From NCBI GenBank assembly GCA_013396635.1, contig WBMW01005529.1, forward strand, positions 215,508 to 279,507: a stretch of 64,000 bases of DNA. Direction: 5' to 3'. Under the pieces are notes generated by a model that saw only the letters and a list, made by a program, of their open reading frames with translations, was not told where the DNA came from and did not search any database. The position numbers were made by a program, and so were the translations under genes. The stretch comes from Penelope pileata. Lineage: Eukaryota > Chordata > Aves > Galliformes > Cracidae. Of the stretch, positions 12,560-25,220 are shown one piece after another. The first letter of the stretch is position 1. The number at the start of each line of letters is the position of its first letter.

Positions 12560-13539
12560 CATTTTATTTAATTGTGAATCTGAATGCTTTTCTTCCACCT
12601 TCATTCCTTCCATTTTCATCTCCAAGAAATTCCAACCTGGAGCTGAGGAACCTAGCTAAACTTTCTGGACAAGATCCAGGAATTGAAAACATGCAGATTA
12701 ATTTGTTTGACAGCCTATGGTAAATACAGCAAAATGTATTTATAAGTATATATTTATAAATGTTTGTATTGGCTTTCATAGCATTTCCAGTGTGATCTTT
12801 GAGGTTATATTTTAGTTAGTAAAGCTCTACCTTTATTGACAGTTGCATTGCATTTGCAGATTTGATTAGAACAGTTCTTTTTTTGAATCAGAAAAAAAAG
12901 CCGCAGTTGTTCTCTGCTGCATCAAACCATACAGAAGAAAAGTGAAAGGTATTTCTTAGACTGCAACAATGTAACATTAAAATGACAAGTAATGTCTTTA
13001 AAGTGTCTTCAAGGTTGAAAGCATATTAGAGTAATAGCCATTAGTCTGCCTGTATGTGCCTTTATACGAATTCTGCAATACAGTATTATATTTGATTACT
13101 CAACTAAAAACAGTCATCCATTAACCCCCAGAGACATAGACCCCCCTTAGTATGCCTAAGGCCATGCCACTTAGTGTGTTCCCATTATTTTGAATGTTAC
13201 AGAAAGAGCACTAGGACATACAGAAACATCCTAAGGTCACTCTTTGTCATTTCAATAAAAGTTATGGGAAAAGTATATCCCCTTTGCAGTCAGCAGAAGA
13301 GTGACATGAAGTAGGAATCTGGCAAATGTATTCAAGGGCATTTATGGGTTAAGCATCACTAACACTAGAAATGCTTTCTTTAAAATTCTTTTCTGCTGCG
13401 AGTAGAAAAAAAAAAAGGAAAAGAATAGGAAAAAAACAAAAACGAGAACAAAGACCTACACTGGAAAGATAGCTATGGAATATAGTTGTTTATTTACTGA
13501 ATATTTTAGAGCTTTTTAAAGCAAACTGGTGGTATGTTC

Positions 13540-13570
13540 CATCATCATCACTACTACCAACATCATCATG
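13540..13570. repeat. (CAT)n imperfect microsatellite
   Basis: Repeated cat/atc units are interrupted once by ctactacca. It is a short trinucleotide repeat with no coding context. Confidence 0.8.
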
Positions 13571-15191
13571 CTACAGATCTCACAGTACTGTCAGGAACAA
13601 TTCCTAATGTAGAACTGTATTAGGATCACAAAGGAAGTCACAACATGGCCTTCAGTGTAAGAGCCCAGTCCTAACATTTTTTAAAACAGCCAAGCAACAT
13701 TTGTGCAAATACATATATAAAATAAAAAATGCTACCTAATGATAAATTTTCAGAGAGTTTTTCCTTGTTTCCGATATTGTCCTGTGCTTTCATTTTTTTT
13801 TCACTTTATTTATTGCTCCATTTTTACTGTCCTCTTAACAATTCCTTGAACCAGACATTCTGGGCAAAAATCCCAATTAGATACAGGATCTCCACTCATT
13901 TACATGGCTTACAATTTTGGTTCCATATCATCATAACAGTGATGCAGTTTGAGAACATAAAGATACTAGTTCCTCAAATATGATGCAAGCTTTGATAAGA
14001 ATCACTTTGAGTTAGTTTAGTCAAAAAAAAATTGTGAATAAAATTGCCAGGATTTTCACATAAGAGAAATGTTTCATCAACTGTTCACAAAAATAAAGAA
14101 GTTTGACTTCTTATAATATGTACTATAAATTTTAAATTTAATTTGAAGATAATGACCCATAGTGATAAATCACCTGTTTTTCCAATTATCTTTTTTTTTT
14201 TTCCCTGCTGTTATATTAACAAAACAAAAAAGATACTGTAGGAAAGTATATCTCTAAGGGCATATTCAAGCTGAATCAGATACTGCAGTGACTTTAAAAT
14301 AGTTGTTAAAACCTATGGGTATAATTTTAATCATGGTTGCACCACTTTATCTATATTACAGAGACTGAAATGTTTAATTAATTCTTGACTGTAAAACACT
14401 TAAGGATCCTTTGAAAAAAAATGCCATGCAAGTCCAAAGCATTATTGTTTACTGTGGTGACTCACACAGGTCTTAATATTTTACTTGGTAAAAGCATCAA
14501 TCATTTCCCTGATGAATTTTTGTGGGGCTTTTTTTTTTTTCAATATTCAGTTCAAATTCAAATAAAATGAGCTATCTTGGGCAAATCAGGGCAGCTGGAC
14601 ATAAAAACCTATATGCATGCTGTCTTTCCACTCAACCATATAATGTGACGCTTTGCTATCTCCATTAAAAGACTTACTTTGTACCATATCATGCATTTCA
14701 TAATATTTCCATCTAAATGCAGATTTTTCTGTTCCATATGTAGTCAGGTTTTCCATAAAAATACCAGCGGGAGAGAACATTGAAATTCATTTTGCATATT
14801 AAAGAAATCTCTCAGAGATTCCTTTTATTTGTTTTATCAACTCAAGCAATAAGCAAGAAAATTAGAGTTTCAGCAATGATGGAAAAACATTTATGATTTT
14901 ATCAGACTTTCTTTTTTTTTTCCCTTCTTAGGCAATTTTCAGACTCTTATAAGCACGTAGTTTTACGATGTTCCACTGATAAATAAAATAAGTCCATTGT
15001 ATCACTTAAGTACAGTAGTAATATACATCGCTCAACAAGAACTTGACTTTAAGTAACACACATGGTGAATGCTTTTCTTCCCAATATTCATAACACATTT
15101 AAGATCTCCCCCATAGGAATTTGTTTCTCTTGAAAGCATTATTGCAAATGTCATAATATTTTCTGGTGTAGCTCTCTGGTGTGCATAGGTT

Positions 15192-15207
15192 AAAAAAAAA
15201 AAAAAAA
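15192..15207. repeat. Poly-A tract (16 A)
   Basis: Sixteen As are followed by g and five more As. No retrocopy or SINE body is recognisable upstream, so it is called a simple repeat. Confidence 0.85.
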
Positions 15208-16639
15208 GAAAAATAGATTAGACAGCAGAGCTGTCATTGCAAAACCCTACTCCAACTCTAAAAGGAAAAGACAATCAAAATTGTCATTGTCAAACTGTAT
15301 AAATACAGTTGGAGTAGATTTATACTGTAATAAGTTGTTTATTGGAGATTTTTATTTCACACATTAATAAAAAAAATATGAGAGAATGCAGTTCAACTTA
15401 AAAACAAATCAGAGAATGATCATTAGCTTCTACTATATGTATGTTTTCACAAAACTAATGTTGTAATTCCAAAAAATATTGAAGTTATTTGAGTTTTACA
15501 TACTGATTTTCTCCATTATCTGGTATCTTGTATATAAAAAATCTGTGGTTGATCAAATAATTTTTTTAGGGTTTGTACAGAAAATACAGCATGAAAATGA
15601 ATAAAAATAGCCTACTCTTCTGTCCATTCCTGAATTAAAATTACTCAAAATTTTATCAAACTAGGCAATACATCTTACTACAACTGTATCTCAGCCACCT
15701 GCAAATAAATATGGTCGTTCCTGCCTAATGTTTCCAAAAAGCCTGCCGTTTTGTCTTCCATTATTTTAGTTCAGTCAACAGAGCAGCACAAAAAGCTGCA
15801 GTCACTGCAGAGCCTTGACCCTGTGAAACATTCAACCTTACTTTAACTCAGAATGGGACCAGAATGCAAATTGCTTTTCTATCCTGAACAAGCAAAGCTG
15901 GGAGCTTGCAGACGGGGAACCCAGATCTTGGTCAAGCAAGGTTGGCTTGGCCTCCCCACACCTTGAAATTCAGCAGTGAAATTCCCAGCCACAAAAAACG
16001 TAGGGAAGCTTTTTGCTGCTCTGAGGGTGTTTGTTGTCACATCAAAGGATGGTAGTTATTAATAAAATCAAATAAATAAAAATAAATAGAAATAACATTT
16101 CCTTTTATAAGATTTTGCAGACTTCCAAACCTAAATGAATTTATCTCACAGTTCACTAGATGGGCCGTACTTTCCTCTGTGTAACTGTACTATTTTTTTG
16201 TGGTGTTTTGTCTCTGGGAGAATACTATTTACATGCCTTAATCTCCATATTAGCATGCCATAAAAAATTCTTATTTAAATCTGCTATGAATGTAAAGTAA
16301 TATGTAATTATGTGTAATAGAGAGAAAGAACAATTTCTGGATCAGAGCACATTATGTTGCAACACTATCATCTTAAATATCAAAATAAATATTACATTCA
16401 TTAGAATTTACAAATACTTTAAGATTGCTTTAAAATTCATCAAAAAAAAATGAACATACTTAAGATTAAAATTATTCTGCTTTTATTTAAGCACAGAAAA
16501 GAAGAAACAAGTTTCTGTCTTCACAGGAGAGCTGTGTTATTGAACTGTTCCTGTTGCACAGCATTTATTTTAAATTTAGATGGACCATCGGTGAGAACAG
16601 TAACTAATTTCAGAGATGTGGACAAACAGGCATGACCTC

Positions 16640-16910
16640 AGCAGGACACTGAGCTGTTCAGGGCTCCCCTAGCCTGGGGGAGGTGGTCGTGGAGCAGGAG
16701 CCAGGCTCCTCACAGTGCTGAAATGGAAGAGCTTTGTGCTGGACATGGTGAGAAAGGCCTTTCCTCACAGGGACAGCAGCTCTGTCCTTGGGGTGGGAAA
16801 TTCAGCCCCAGCCAGGACAGCCCTGAGCTGCCCACCCTGGCCTCAGCACTGAGCCTGCTGCAGTGGGATTGGGCCAGAGATCTCCTGAGCACCTGTCCTG
16901 CCTGATAGTG
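16640..16910. other. Unclassified GC-rich island
   Basis: About 270 bases of G/C-rich sequence are sharply bounded by AT-rich DNA on both sides. Two short hairpins lie close together: ctcccc/ggggag (16664-16669 with 16677-16682) and aggagcc/ggctcct (16696-16702 with 16704-16710). A 60-codon plus frame (16723-16905) and a longer minus frame (16710-16943) cover it, but neither translation has a domain I know. It could be an unrecognised repeat fragment, an old retrocopy, or a regulatory island. It does not read as CR1 or the ERVL LTR. Confidence 0.4.
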
Positions 16911-18829
16911 TGAAATGTTCTGGCTGAAATATGACAGAGCCATTTTCAGTTTATGAAGAAAAGATACCTAAGGAGTTCATACTATCATTTCCCTAATTCG
17001 TTTGTCTCTGAAAATAATAAAGGAATTTTCAACTGGAAAAAAGATATCAAAAGAAGAGATTTGAAGTAAAGAAGTATATTGATTCCTTGAATTTTAGGGA
17101 ACTGTTGTTTACATATGACTCCATTGGCACTGTCAGCCTTTTCACAGGATTACTATCTGGTTACATGATAATAGGAGATATTAAGTAATAGTGGGGCTCA
17201 ATGACTGTGCCAGGAGCTGGAGCACTGACCTGATACATAGCCTCTTTTGTCCTCATTTCTGCAGAGAGAGGATTCCACTTTTTGCTAACAGCACATTAAG
17301 AGCAAATCAGATATGTTGCTCTCAAGGGAAGAGCTGCTCACAGTGCAATACGCATTGCAGCCATAACATTCTTCTGAGACTGGATCTTCTTCCTCAATAC
17401 AGAGCAGCCATTTGAACAGGATATGAATTGATTACCTGAGTATTTTTGGGATCAGGAAAAGGGGGTGACTAACAGAGAATATGGCCTGTGGGAGCTTGAG
17501 ATGACATAATATATCCTGGGAAGGAATAACTCCACTTTATTTCTTTCAGTGATTTTTTTTCGAAAGCCCAAGGTAGGCAATATAAATACAAAAGAAAAAC
17601 AAAGATCTTCTATTAACTTTCTAGATGTCTGCATTAAAAATGAATTATTTTCTTCACACTGGCTTTTATGTATACAGCATTTTTTCCAACCTTATTGTTT
17701 TGTATTTGGAAAGAAAACAAAGATAACACATGATTGTTTTTACATATTATGAAATATACTATGGCCTATCATTTTCTGTCATTGCCATCAATGATTGGCT
17801 TCTTTTTTACTCGAAATTTTTTGCACATTTTCATGTCAAATAAAGGCCATTTTTTTCCTGTACAAAATACAGCAGAACATTGCTCTTTATATAATTCTGG
17901 CATTCTTAAATGTATTTAAAGTAGCCATTTAAAATAAAAGTAAAGCATTGTAATACATCATCTTCAGTTGCCATATCAATACACAAACCCTTTAGACTGT
18001 TCCTTAAACTGACAGGTACTAAAGCATTTACCAAGCTTCACTTCTCCACAGGCTTTTACTCAGTTTGGATGAGAGTCTTATAGAAAACTGTCACATGCAT
18101 GTACATATATACTGTACTATCTTATTCTGGTGCTATCACTTCTTTGCATATTATTTACCTGTTACCATCTAACATTTTTAAATAAAGATGTTTTGTCACA
18201 GCTGTTATTAATTCCTATTTAATTTGGGGCATTTCATTCTTCTAATTACACTAGTGATTTGGAATTAAAGATGACTCTAAGATTTTCAGTGAAGACAATG
18301 TCTTGTATTTGTTTTATCCCTCTGCAATCATTTTATTAACATTCTGATAGCACCACTTATGCATAAGTTTTCAAATAGAGAATCATTTTTAATCACTAAC
18401 TAGTTTTGCATACCTTACACTTCTCAGGCAATCTCAGGCTGATATTTTCATTTTCACACATATACACAAAATCATTTAACCATCTTCAATATTGAATTAA
18501 AAAAAAAAGAAAGAGGTTTTTTTGTTTTGTTTTGTTTTTCTATGCTTAAAGCAATTCTTATAACATTGATCATAGTTTAGGGCATGTGTATTTTCATATA
18601 TCTGTTGTTTACAAAGAATTCATTTGTATCTTTGTTGCTTCTGGTGAGCAAACTGAGAATGAAGAAAACAGGGTCAATTCAAAGAAGAGTTCAAATGACT
18701 TTTTGAATGGCCTTTGGACTGAATGTCTGACTTTGAAATTTTCTACTCTGATTTTACCTTGTTCTAAAGTCAAAGGGCTCACTGTGTCCTGTCTCAGCTA
18801 GAAATCATTTGAAGGCGTGAACGCTGAGC
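16911..18829. other. Unique AT-rich DNA, no gene seen
   Basis: No exon or repeat family is recognisable. A poly-A run at about 18498-18508 is followed by a (TTTTG)n run at 18517-18539. The frames at 17191-17415 and 18586-18801 are of chance length and have no domain. Confidence 0.6.
18517..18539. repeat. (TTTTG)n simple repeat
   Basis: Repeated ttttg units lie just downstream of an A-rich run. This is ordinary microsatellite sequence. Confidence 0.85.
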
Positions 18830-19795
18830 TGCCTGTTCCAATGTGCAGTTATGGGCAGTTACTGACCAAGAGCCTTGACCCACCTTTTCACTCAGTCCCT
18901 GCAGGTGCTGAACTTCAATCTCACAACGATAAGATGATTTCTATATGAATGCAGGGATAGTACAGTGCTAACAAGGGCTTAGCACAGGGCTCAATAGTGA
19001 ATTAACCATGCAAGGACGTGCTTTTCTCTTCTTTGTTGTCAGTGCCAGAATGACCAATAGCGACATGGCAATCAGAGACCTCACATGAAAGGAGAGAATG
19101 CACAAGTTGAACTGAGTTTAGCAAAATGAGTAACTGAGAGTAACATGATGGTTAAGGAGGCAGCTGGATCTTCAGGTATGCGCCAAGAGATTGTAGCAAG
19201 TTAGCTGAGGAAAACTGAGTAACTGAAATCACAAAATGGTTGCTTGGGAGAGAAATAACAGAAAAAACAGGACTGGCTGGCCAAAAATGCTTTTGGTAAA
19301 GAGATTTTTTTGAGAAAAAATGATATGAAAACCTCGGTTAAGGAGATTGACAATTGTAACTAACACTGCAATGGGAACTTGGAGAGAATCTAATGAGCCA
19401 GAAAAGAAAAAACGGGCAAGTTTTTGCCTGTGGAAGTGAAGAGATCCCTAACAGTGAACAGAGTATACAAGCAGAGAGCACAAAAGAAAAGCTGGAGAAT
19501 TTGGGAAGGAAACCATGTTTGAGAGAACTTGCAGAAGCTGTTAGCAGTCTCGTTATTCCATTAGTATTAGAAAACGCCTGCAAAACTCATAAGTGTTTTT
19601 ACAAACAAATAGGAACTCACCCAGTTCTAGCCCTTACGTAAACTACAAACCTGTTATTGCAATCTCATAATTTATTAATTAATGTCAGAAGCTCTAAATA
19701 CTGTAACTTGGGTAATGGCTTACGGAAATTTTAGCAAATTTGTAAGTTTTTAACTAATTTAATCATCATTCCAAAGATGTTAGGTTTCCTTCCTG

Positions 19796-19849
19796 AGAAA
19801 AAAAAACAAAAGAGAAGAAAAAATAAACAAAACAAAAACAAAACAAGAC
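19796..19849. repeat. A-rich low-complexity tract
   Basis: The run is almost entirely A with scattered c, g and t (for example aaacaaaacaaaaacaaaac). There is no sign of a retrocopy upstream. Confidence 0.8.
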
Positions 19850-19876
19850 AACTCTGGATCCAAGGAAGTGATGAAA

Positions 19877-19891
19877 TCTCTCTCTCTCTCT
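19877..19891. repeat. (TC)n microsatellite
   Basis: Seven and a half uninterrupted TC units are present. Confidence 0.9.
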
Positions 19892-19957
19892 GAAAGTAAT
19901 TGATAAGGAAATAACACATACACCTTTTCCATAATGCTTACTAATTGTTGCTGGAAA

Positions 19958-20039
19958 GTTGCCTAATTTTACCTTAAAGTAGTTGATTACTTGTTAGAAT
20001 GTTGCTTGATTTTTATCTTGAAATAGTTGATTAATTGTT
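19958..20039. repeat. Two-copy imperfect tandem repeat, 43-bp period
   Basis: The copies start at 19958 (gttgcctaattttacctta) and 20001 (gttgcttgatttttatcttg). Each carries a tagttgatta core followed by ttgtt. A partial third copy may lie just upstream (attgttgctgg at about 19944). The identity is too low for a recent event. Confidence 0.7.
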
Positions 20040-23000
20040 GGTAAGCTCAAAAAACTGTCTTGTATTGTTCCTCTGAGTCATTTTCTGACTGTCGCTTCTG
20101 AAATTCGGTTGTGGAGTATCTTATTCAAGGAATTTCAAAGATCCACCTTTCTCACAGCCCACCAGGTGGGACGAAACAGCTTCTAACACTCCATTCTTGC
20201 TTGAATTGTTTATTAACTCTTGGTCAACACGAGGCCAAGTTAAAGAATACCCTGGAAAATGCTTGAAATAAAATATCTGTTAGTTAGAGAAGGTTCCAAA
20301 AGGTAGAATTTTGTCTCTTCTGGAATGAAATAACACCTTATTTGTTGTTTTTTTTTTTCCTCTGAGACTCTGAGAATTAGTTACACAATGCTTCACATAC
20401 TCAAGTGTAAATTTCAGACACATGGCGTTTAGATGGAAATGCACAAACACATCTGGACACCCAAGATCTCTTTAGAGTGCAGAGGGACAGCTGGGTGTCA
20501 GAAAATGTGATTCACAGCTACAGACATGTGGTGACAGACAGCAGTGCACATGAAATTAACTTGGTAAGTCAACATAGACTTGCAGAAGTCTAACACAAAA
20601 TACCTTTATGAAGATTGGTATTGTGTTTAAGCTCTTAAAAACTATTGGATAATAAATATTTAATCCAAAGGATACTTGATGTCATCTCATTCTCTCCTAT
20701 GAAGTTTTAACCTGTCTTGACTCAGCTCTGAGAACTGTCATGCACTTTTTCTGTTTTTCCAGAGTGTGAATTCTTAAATGAAGATCAGAAATTATGCATA
20801 ACTCTCCACTGGCAAGTTGAAAACTAACATTCAGGTCATTTTAACTCCTAATCTGTGTCTTGATAATCTAAAGTGTGCCCCTGTACACACCTGCCTCACT
20901 CTCTTTATTTCATTCAATTTTTTTTCAAGAAGGAGAGCTGTATTCCTTTAAATCTCTGACTCAAGCTGATACAGGATGTGTGTCAATCATATCACAGATA
21001 AAAGAAAGTTGAAATTTTTGCCAAGAACTGTAAATAGCAAGACAAAGGAAGGAATAAGAGCAACTAAATCACATACATTTGGAACTATTAAAGGACAGAA
21101 GACTGACCCTCAGGATTAAGGGGTTTAAGGCCCCTGTTTAGCAATTTAACCCCTCAAATTAATGATAACTACTGAAATAATCACTGGACTTTTTTCAATC
21201 CTGCCTGTTTCATGTGGTCTTACATCGCTCAGCTAAAAGGTAGTCTGTTATCATAAACTTAAGCATAAGATTTTTTTTAGCAATGAAAGAGCTTTGCTCT
21301 ATCAAGTTTTACCACACAGCTGGTGTAAACAGAGGTACACATATGGATGTTCATGAAAGATCTGTTGATAATCAGCAATTTGTGATGTAGTCCTACTCAA
21401 TACTGTAGCTGCAACTTGATCAGAGAACTTAAAAGTAGTTGATACACAACCATATTTTACTTCAATCCACATACTTTTGCCATTAAGCTACATTACAAAT
21501 GGCAGAAAAGTAGCTATTAAAAGATCTTTTCAACTGATAATTTTTTCCAGTACTCAGTTTTTAACTAACTCGGGTTCCTGGGTTTCCATTGTATTTTTTA
21601 ATGTATTGTAATTCTTTTCCAGTCTAAATATGGAAGGGAAAATAAGCACACAAATGCTAAAATCAAAGCTTAAAAATGCATCAAAACTTCTTTACATTTT
21701 TTTTTAATCTGGAGATTTTATAAGAATGCCTAATTTCCATCACAAAGGCATAGACTGAAGGTATTTAAATAACAATACTACCATTTAGACATTGTCTGAG
21801 TGAAAAGAATTTTCAAGCCTTTGAGGTTCATCTTTCACTAGTTAAAATGTAGCTTCTGGCGAATTGCAAGCTACATTTCCAGATTGAATGATGTTTTCTT
21901 GTGTAAGTGTTATTTAGGAGAGAACAATTAAAGCCATGGAATAAGACACCTACTTCTCCTATGGTCCTTTTATGATAGGTTAACGGCCAGTAAAATGAGC
22001 TAAAACAGAAATCACCTTATCTTGGAAATGAACAAACTGAATCTTTACAAGCTCTGGTTCAGCAGTCCTGGAGATCAGAAGTCACTGCTAATTTCTCAGA
22101 AGGTGGACACTAGAAAACCAATACAATGTGCTAGATGGCAGCAGTCAGTAATTTCCCTGAATATTTGCAGGTTATTTATTATACTACTAGACTTCTGCTT
22201 CTTATGGTTCTGGACACGAGGGACAGCAAATGACAAAAGTATGTGCTGTGAGTAGTGAGAGAAGTGGTATCTTCTCCAGGATTTTCAAGCTTCAGAATCA
22301 GATGGGTTTTTTTGTGTTATTGGGTTTTTTTGCTTATTTGTTTTTAACTAATCAGTGGCTTTTGTCTTTTGCTGTTCTTTCAGCACCAAGTATTCCAGTC
22401 AAGTGGAGCAGATAGATCCCAGATTTAGACACACAAACTTAACTGAGGTAGAAATAAACACAGCAGTATCTTGCTGGGTCCCAGTCTCCTGCAAGCTCAA
22501 GCTTTGCATGGCAAGCCTGAGTACTGACAGCTGCCCTTGCCAAGGCACAAAACCCAGGCAGAATCATAGGAAAAAGGCTCCTTCACCCATCTTCTACTCT
22601 TCCATCATGATATTGCCTCTTCTTATACAGTAATGTGAGCACCAAGGACATGTCCCTGGAATACAGGGGAACTTTAGAGAACAGGAGAAAGAAGCCAGTG
22701 AATGAAAAGACAGGGCAAGGCAAAACAGTTACAAAACCTCACTGTGCCTGAATTTTCTGTATTGAAAATCTAAGAATTGGTTGTTTATTGTGTAGTGTGG
22801 GCTGTAACAGTACTCCAGTCTATTCTCATTTCATGACGGCACCTATTGGGTAAGATTCCTCATGGAGAATATGATCAGAAGTGTTATGTCTTCCACCTGA
22901 AAATAAAATATATGTAGTCAGTATATGGCATTCAATTTGACATACTTCAGGTTTTGTTTTTGCCACATATTCATGGTACATTCAGCAATGAAGATAAGGA

Positions 23001-23303
23001 AGTCAAGTGACTACATTTGACACGTGTCATTGAAAACTTCCTCCCAATAATGTTTTTCATTGCATTTAAATCTGAGGACAAAGGATATTTTCAGGAGAGA
23101 CAAACTTATACCCATCTTGCTTAGGGGTGAAAGGGAAAGTAGAAATGTCCTTAACAAAAGAGGATCAATAATCTCTGGACTGTGAAGTTCTAAAGTCTCT
23201 GTACTGGATCAATGACTTACCATTGTTTTCATTTGCTTAGCAAATAATCAGTAGTCATCTTGACAACTTGAGCCTGCTCCAGTTAGTGGAGATGGACTTT
23301 ATA

Positions 23304-23332
23304 AATTATATAAATTATAAATTTATATAATT
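23304..23332. repeat. AT inverted repeat, 12-bp arms
   Basis: The left arm aattatataaat and right arm atttatataatt are exact reverse complements separated by tataa. It could form a small cruciform, but such palindromes arise readily in AT-rich DNA. Confidence 0.85.
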
Positions 23333-25168
23333 ATCTTAAGCGATTAATTATATAGAAACCAATAGAGTGTACAGCAATGTTAAAACAAGAAAATGAAGAG
23401 ATGGGAACACCATTATTTTTCATGTATTACTACAATAAAATATTCAGCACCTGTCAATATAATGAATTTAGAGGAAATTAATTATATATGTATATTTTCT
23501 GGTTTAAATTATAATGTACCTAAACGGTAGTACACTGGAACCAGGCTCAAATAAGTTATACAAAGCTCTGTAATTTCATAGACAGGTTTTTTATCTCACT
23601 TTGCCAATTTAATCTAGTGAGACAATCATACCTTAAAAATTAATATGTGGTGAACTTTTACTGTATGCGAAAGAATGGCGCCAATGAGGATATAGGCACT
23701 GTTGCAATTTAGTATCTGCTTGGGTCTAGCTAGGTTAATTGTTAAAAGAAAGAAAAAGCTAATGCTTTTGTGATAGTACAAGGATTGGCTTCTTTTCAAG
23801 TAACAAACGGTATTTTGCTAGTGTGAAACAAGGGAATTGCATGCTGTAATGCTTAAAATTAAAATACTTATTTAACCAAATGAAATTGCCTTCCTGAATG
23901 GGTTGATGGTGAAGTTGCCTTTGTATAGAACTGAAAGGTGTATTAGAAACCTACCAGATGGAAAGTGCATGAGATTGGAATTTTCTCTTTTTAGAACAAC
24001 AGATACTCTCTTCTACTGTAAACTAATTGCGAGAGCTTAGAATTTGTTCCCAAACATAAGTGTACAAATGTGCTTGTGGTACTTAGATGTTGTATTACAT
24101 ATCCTCCAATGACTTAAAATAGTGTGATGGTCTTCTTCAAGACAATGTATGATGAATTATAATCAAGGACTTGTCTTTATGATTGATTTGAAAAATAAAA
24201 ATATTTTTTATGTCTGGTTAAACTTAAATGAAGCATGTTTCAACTGTAAGTTTAGCAAATATATATCTCTGATTGGTCTTCTCAGATTTAACTGTAGACA
24301 AATATCTCCTTGTGTGTTGGGTTCTCAGGCTTGTTCAAGACTTTTCCACATTAGATTTTGGAAACCACGCTATTTTCCCCCCCATATAATTATTTACCAA
24401 GAAGATGTTCTTCGTCTATTTGAGATTAAAACTGATATTTTGAAGCTCTACATCACATCTTACAATCATCATTTGTACTTAATGGTAGCATGCTTCTTAG
24501 TGATTTTCCTCTATCCACTTTTTTAAGTTTACCTGCAGCTTGTGAGCATCTACAGATAAAGACAATTTCTGTTCATTTGTTGTAAGGTCCTATATGACCA
24601 TAAAAGAGTAAATGCACGGTGCAATTTTCACAGTAGGTCTCCTTCATGCTAAATGACATACCAAAAGGCCTAGTTAATTCTGGAAACTGAACAACAAAAT
24701 TCATTGTTAATACATATCTCTTGCTGCTTGGAGCTCAAAGCATTCAAACATTTATAGAGGATAACGAAAAGTGTCTGTGGTTAATTTGCTTTACATATCA
24801 CTATGCATGAAATTTATATGTGTGGTAGAAATGTGTTACACCATACATGTATTTTTTCTACTTAATCATCATTCTATTCCATAAAATGATGGATAAACAT
24901 TATCTGATCTTAAAGACTGCATATATATAATCTCTGAGATGGTTTTCCTGCTTGTCCCACACTATGTTAATACATACATTTTTGAAGAATTATTTACAGG
25001 TGATTATTTTATAATGGACACAATGGTTTTCACATCTTAATTAAAGTGCTTGGGTTTTGTTGTTTGGTTAGTTGGTTTTTAGTTTGTGTTGTCTTGCTTA
25101 TCATTATTTTTTTTTTCCTTTGAGATTATCCAGGAACATTATTTATTGTGATTACTTTTCTCTTCAAA

Positions 25169-25220
25169 ATTTCCATTAAATTAATTAGTTAGTTAAATTA
25201 AATTAAATTAATTTCCATTA
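25169..25220. repeat. (AAATT)n run flanked by a 10-bp direct repeat
   Basis: Pentamer units occupy about 25193-25212. The 10-mer atttccatta occurs at 25169-25178 and again at 25211-25220. Slippage between the direct repeats is the simplest origin. Confidence 0.75.

Larger units (their letters stand above)
8395..16640. other. Unique AT-rich DNA with simple repeats, no gene seen
   Basis: No exon or interspersed repeat is recognisable. The tract holds a TG-rich run (11852-11910), an AT palindrome (12031-12046), (TA)n (12546-12559), (CAT)n (13540-13570), poly-T (14191-14202), poly-A (15192-15207) and an AATAAA-rich run (about 16061-16095). The stretch 15780-16010 is less AT-rich than its surroundings and contains an octamer-like atgcaaat at about 15864. 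The open frames are all below 95 codons and show no domain. Confidence 0.6.
18830..20280. other. Possible old LTR-like or other unclassified repeat tract
   Basis: This tract has a different texture from its neighbours. It is less AT-rich and carries repeated short words such as tgagtaactga at 19127-19137 and 19216-19226. It also includes a 43-bp-period tandem repeat (19958-20039) and a GC-richer end at about 20085-20170. An 82-codon plus frame (19393-19641) has no recognised domain. Some of these traits recall retroviral LTRs, but I could not define TG/CA ends, a target duplication or a family match, so the call is weak. Confidence 0.2.

Noticed and set aside
16061..16095. Cluster of AATAAA words considered as a polyadenylation site
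   Set aside because: It is an A/T low-complexity run with several overlapping AATAAA copies and no transcript or GT-rich downstream element to support it.
24149..24526. A 125-codon plus-strand open frame, the longest without Ns
   Set aside because: It is dominated by F, I, L, K, N and Y, as expected from translated AT-rich DNA. There is no domain, no signal of splicing and no codon pattern that differs from the background.
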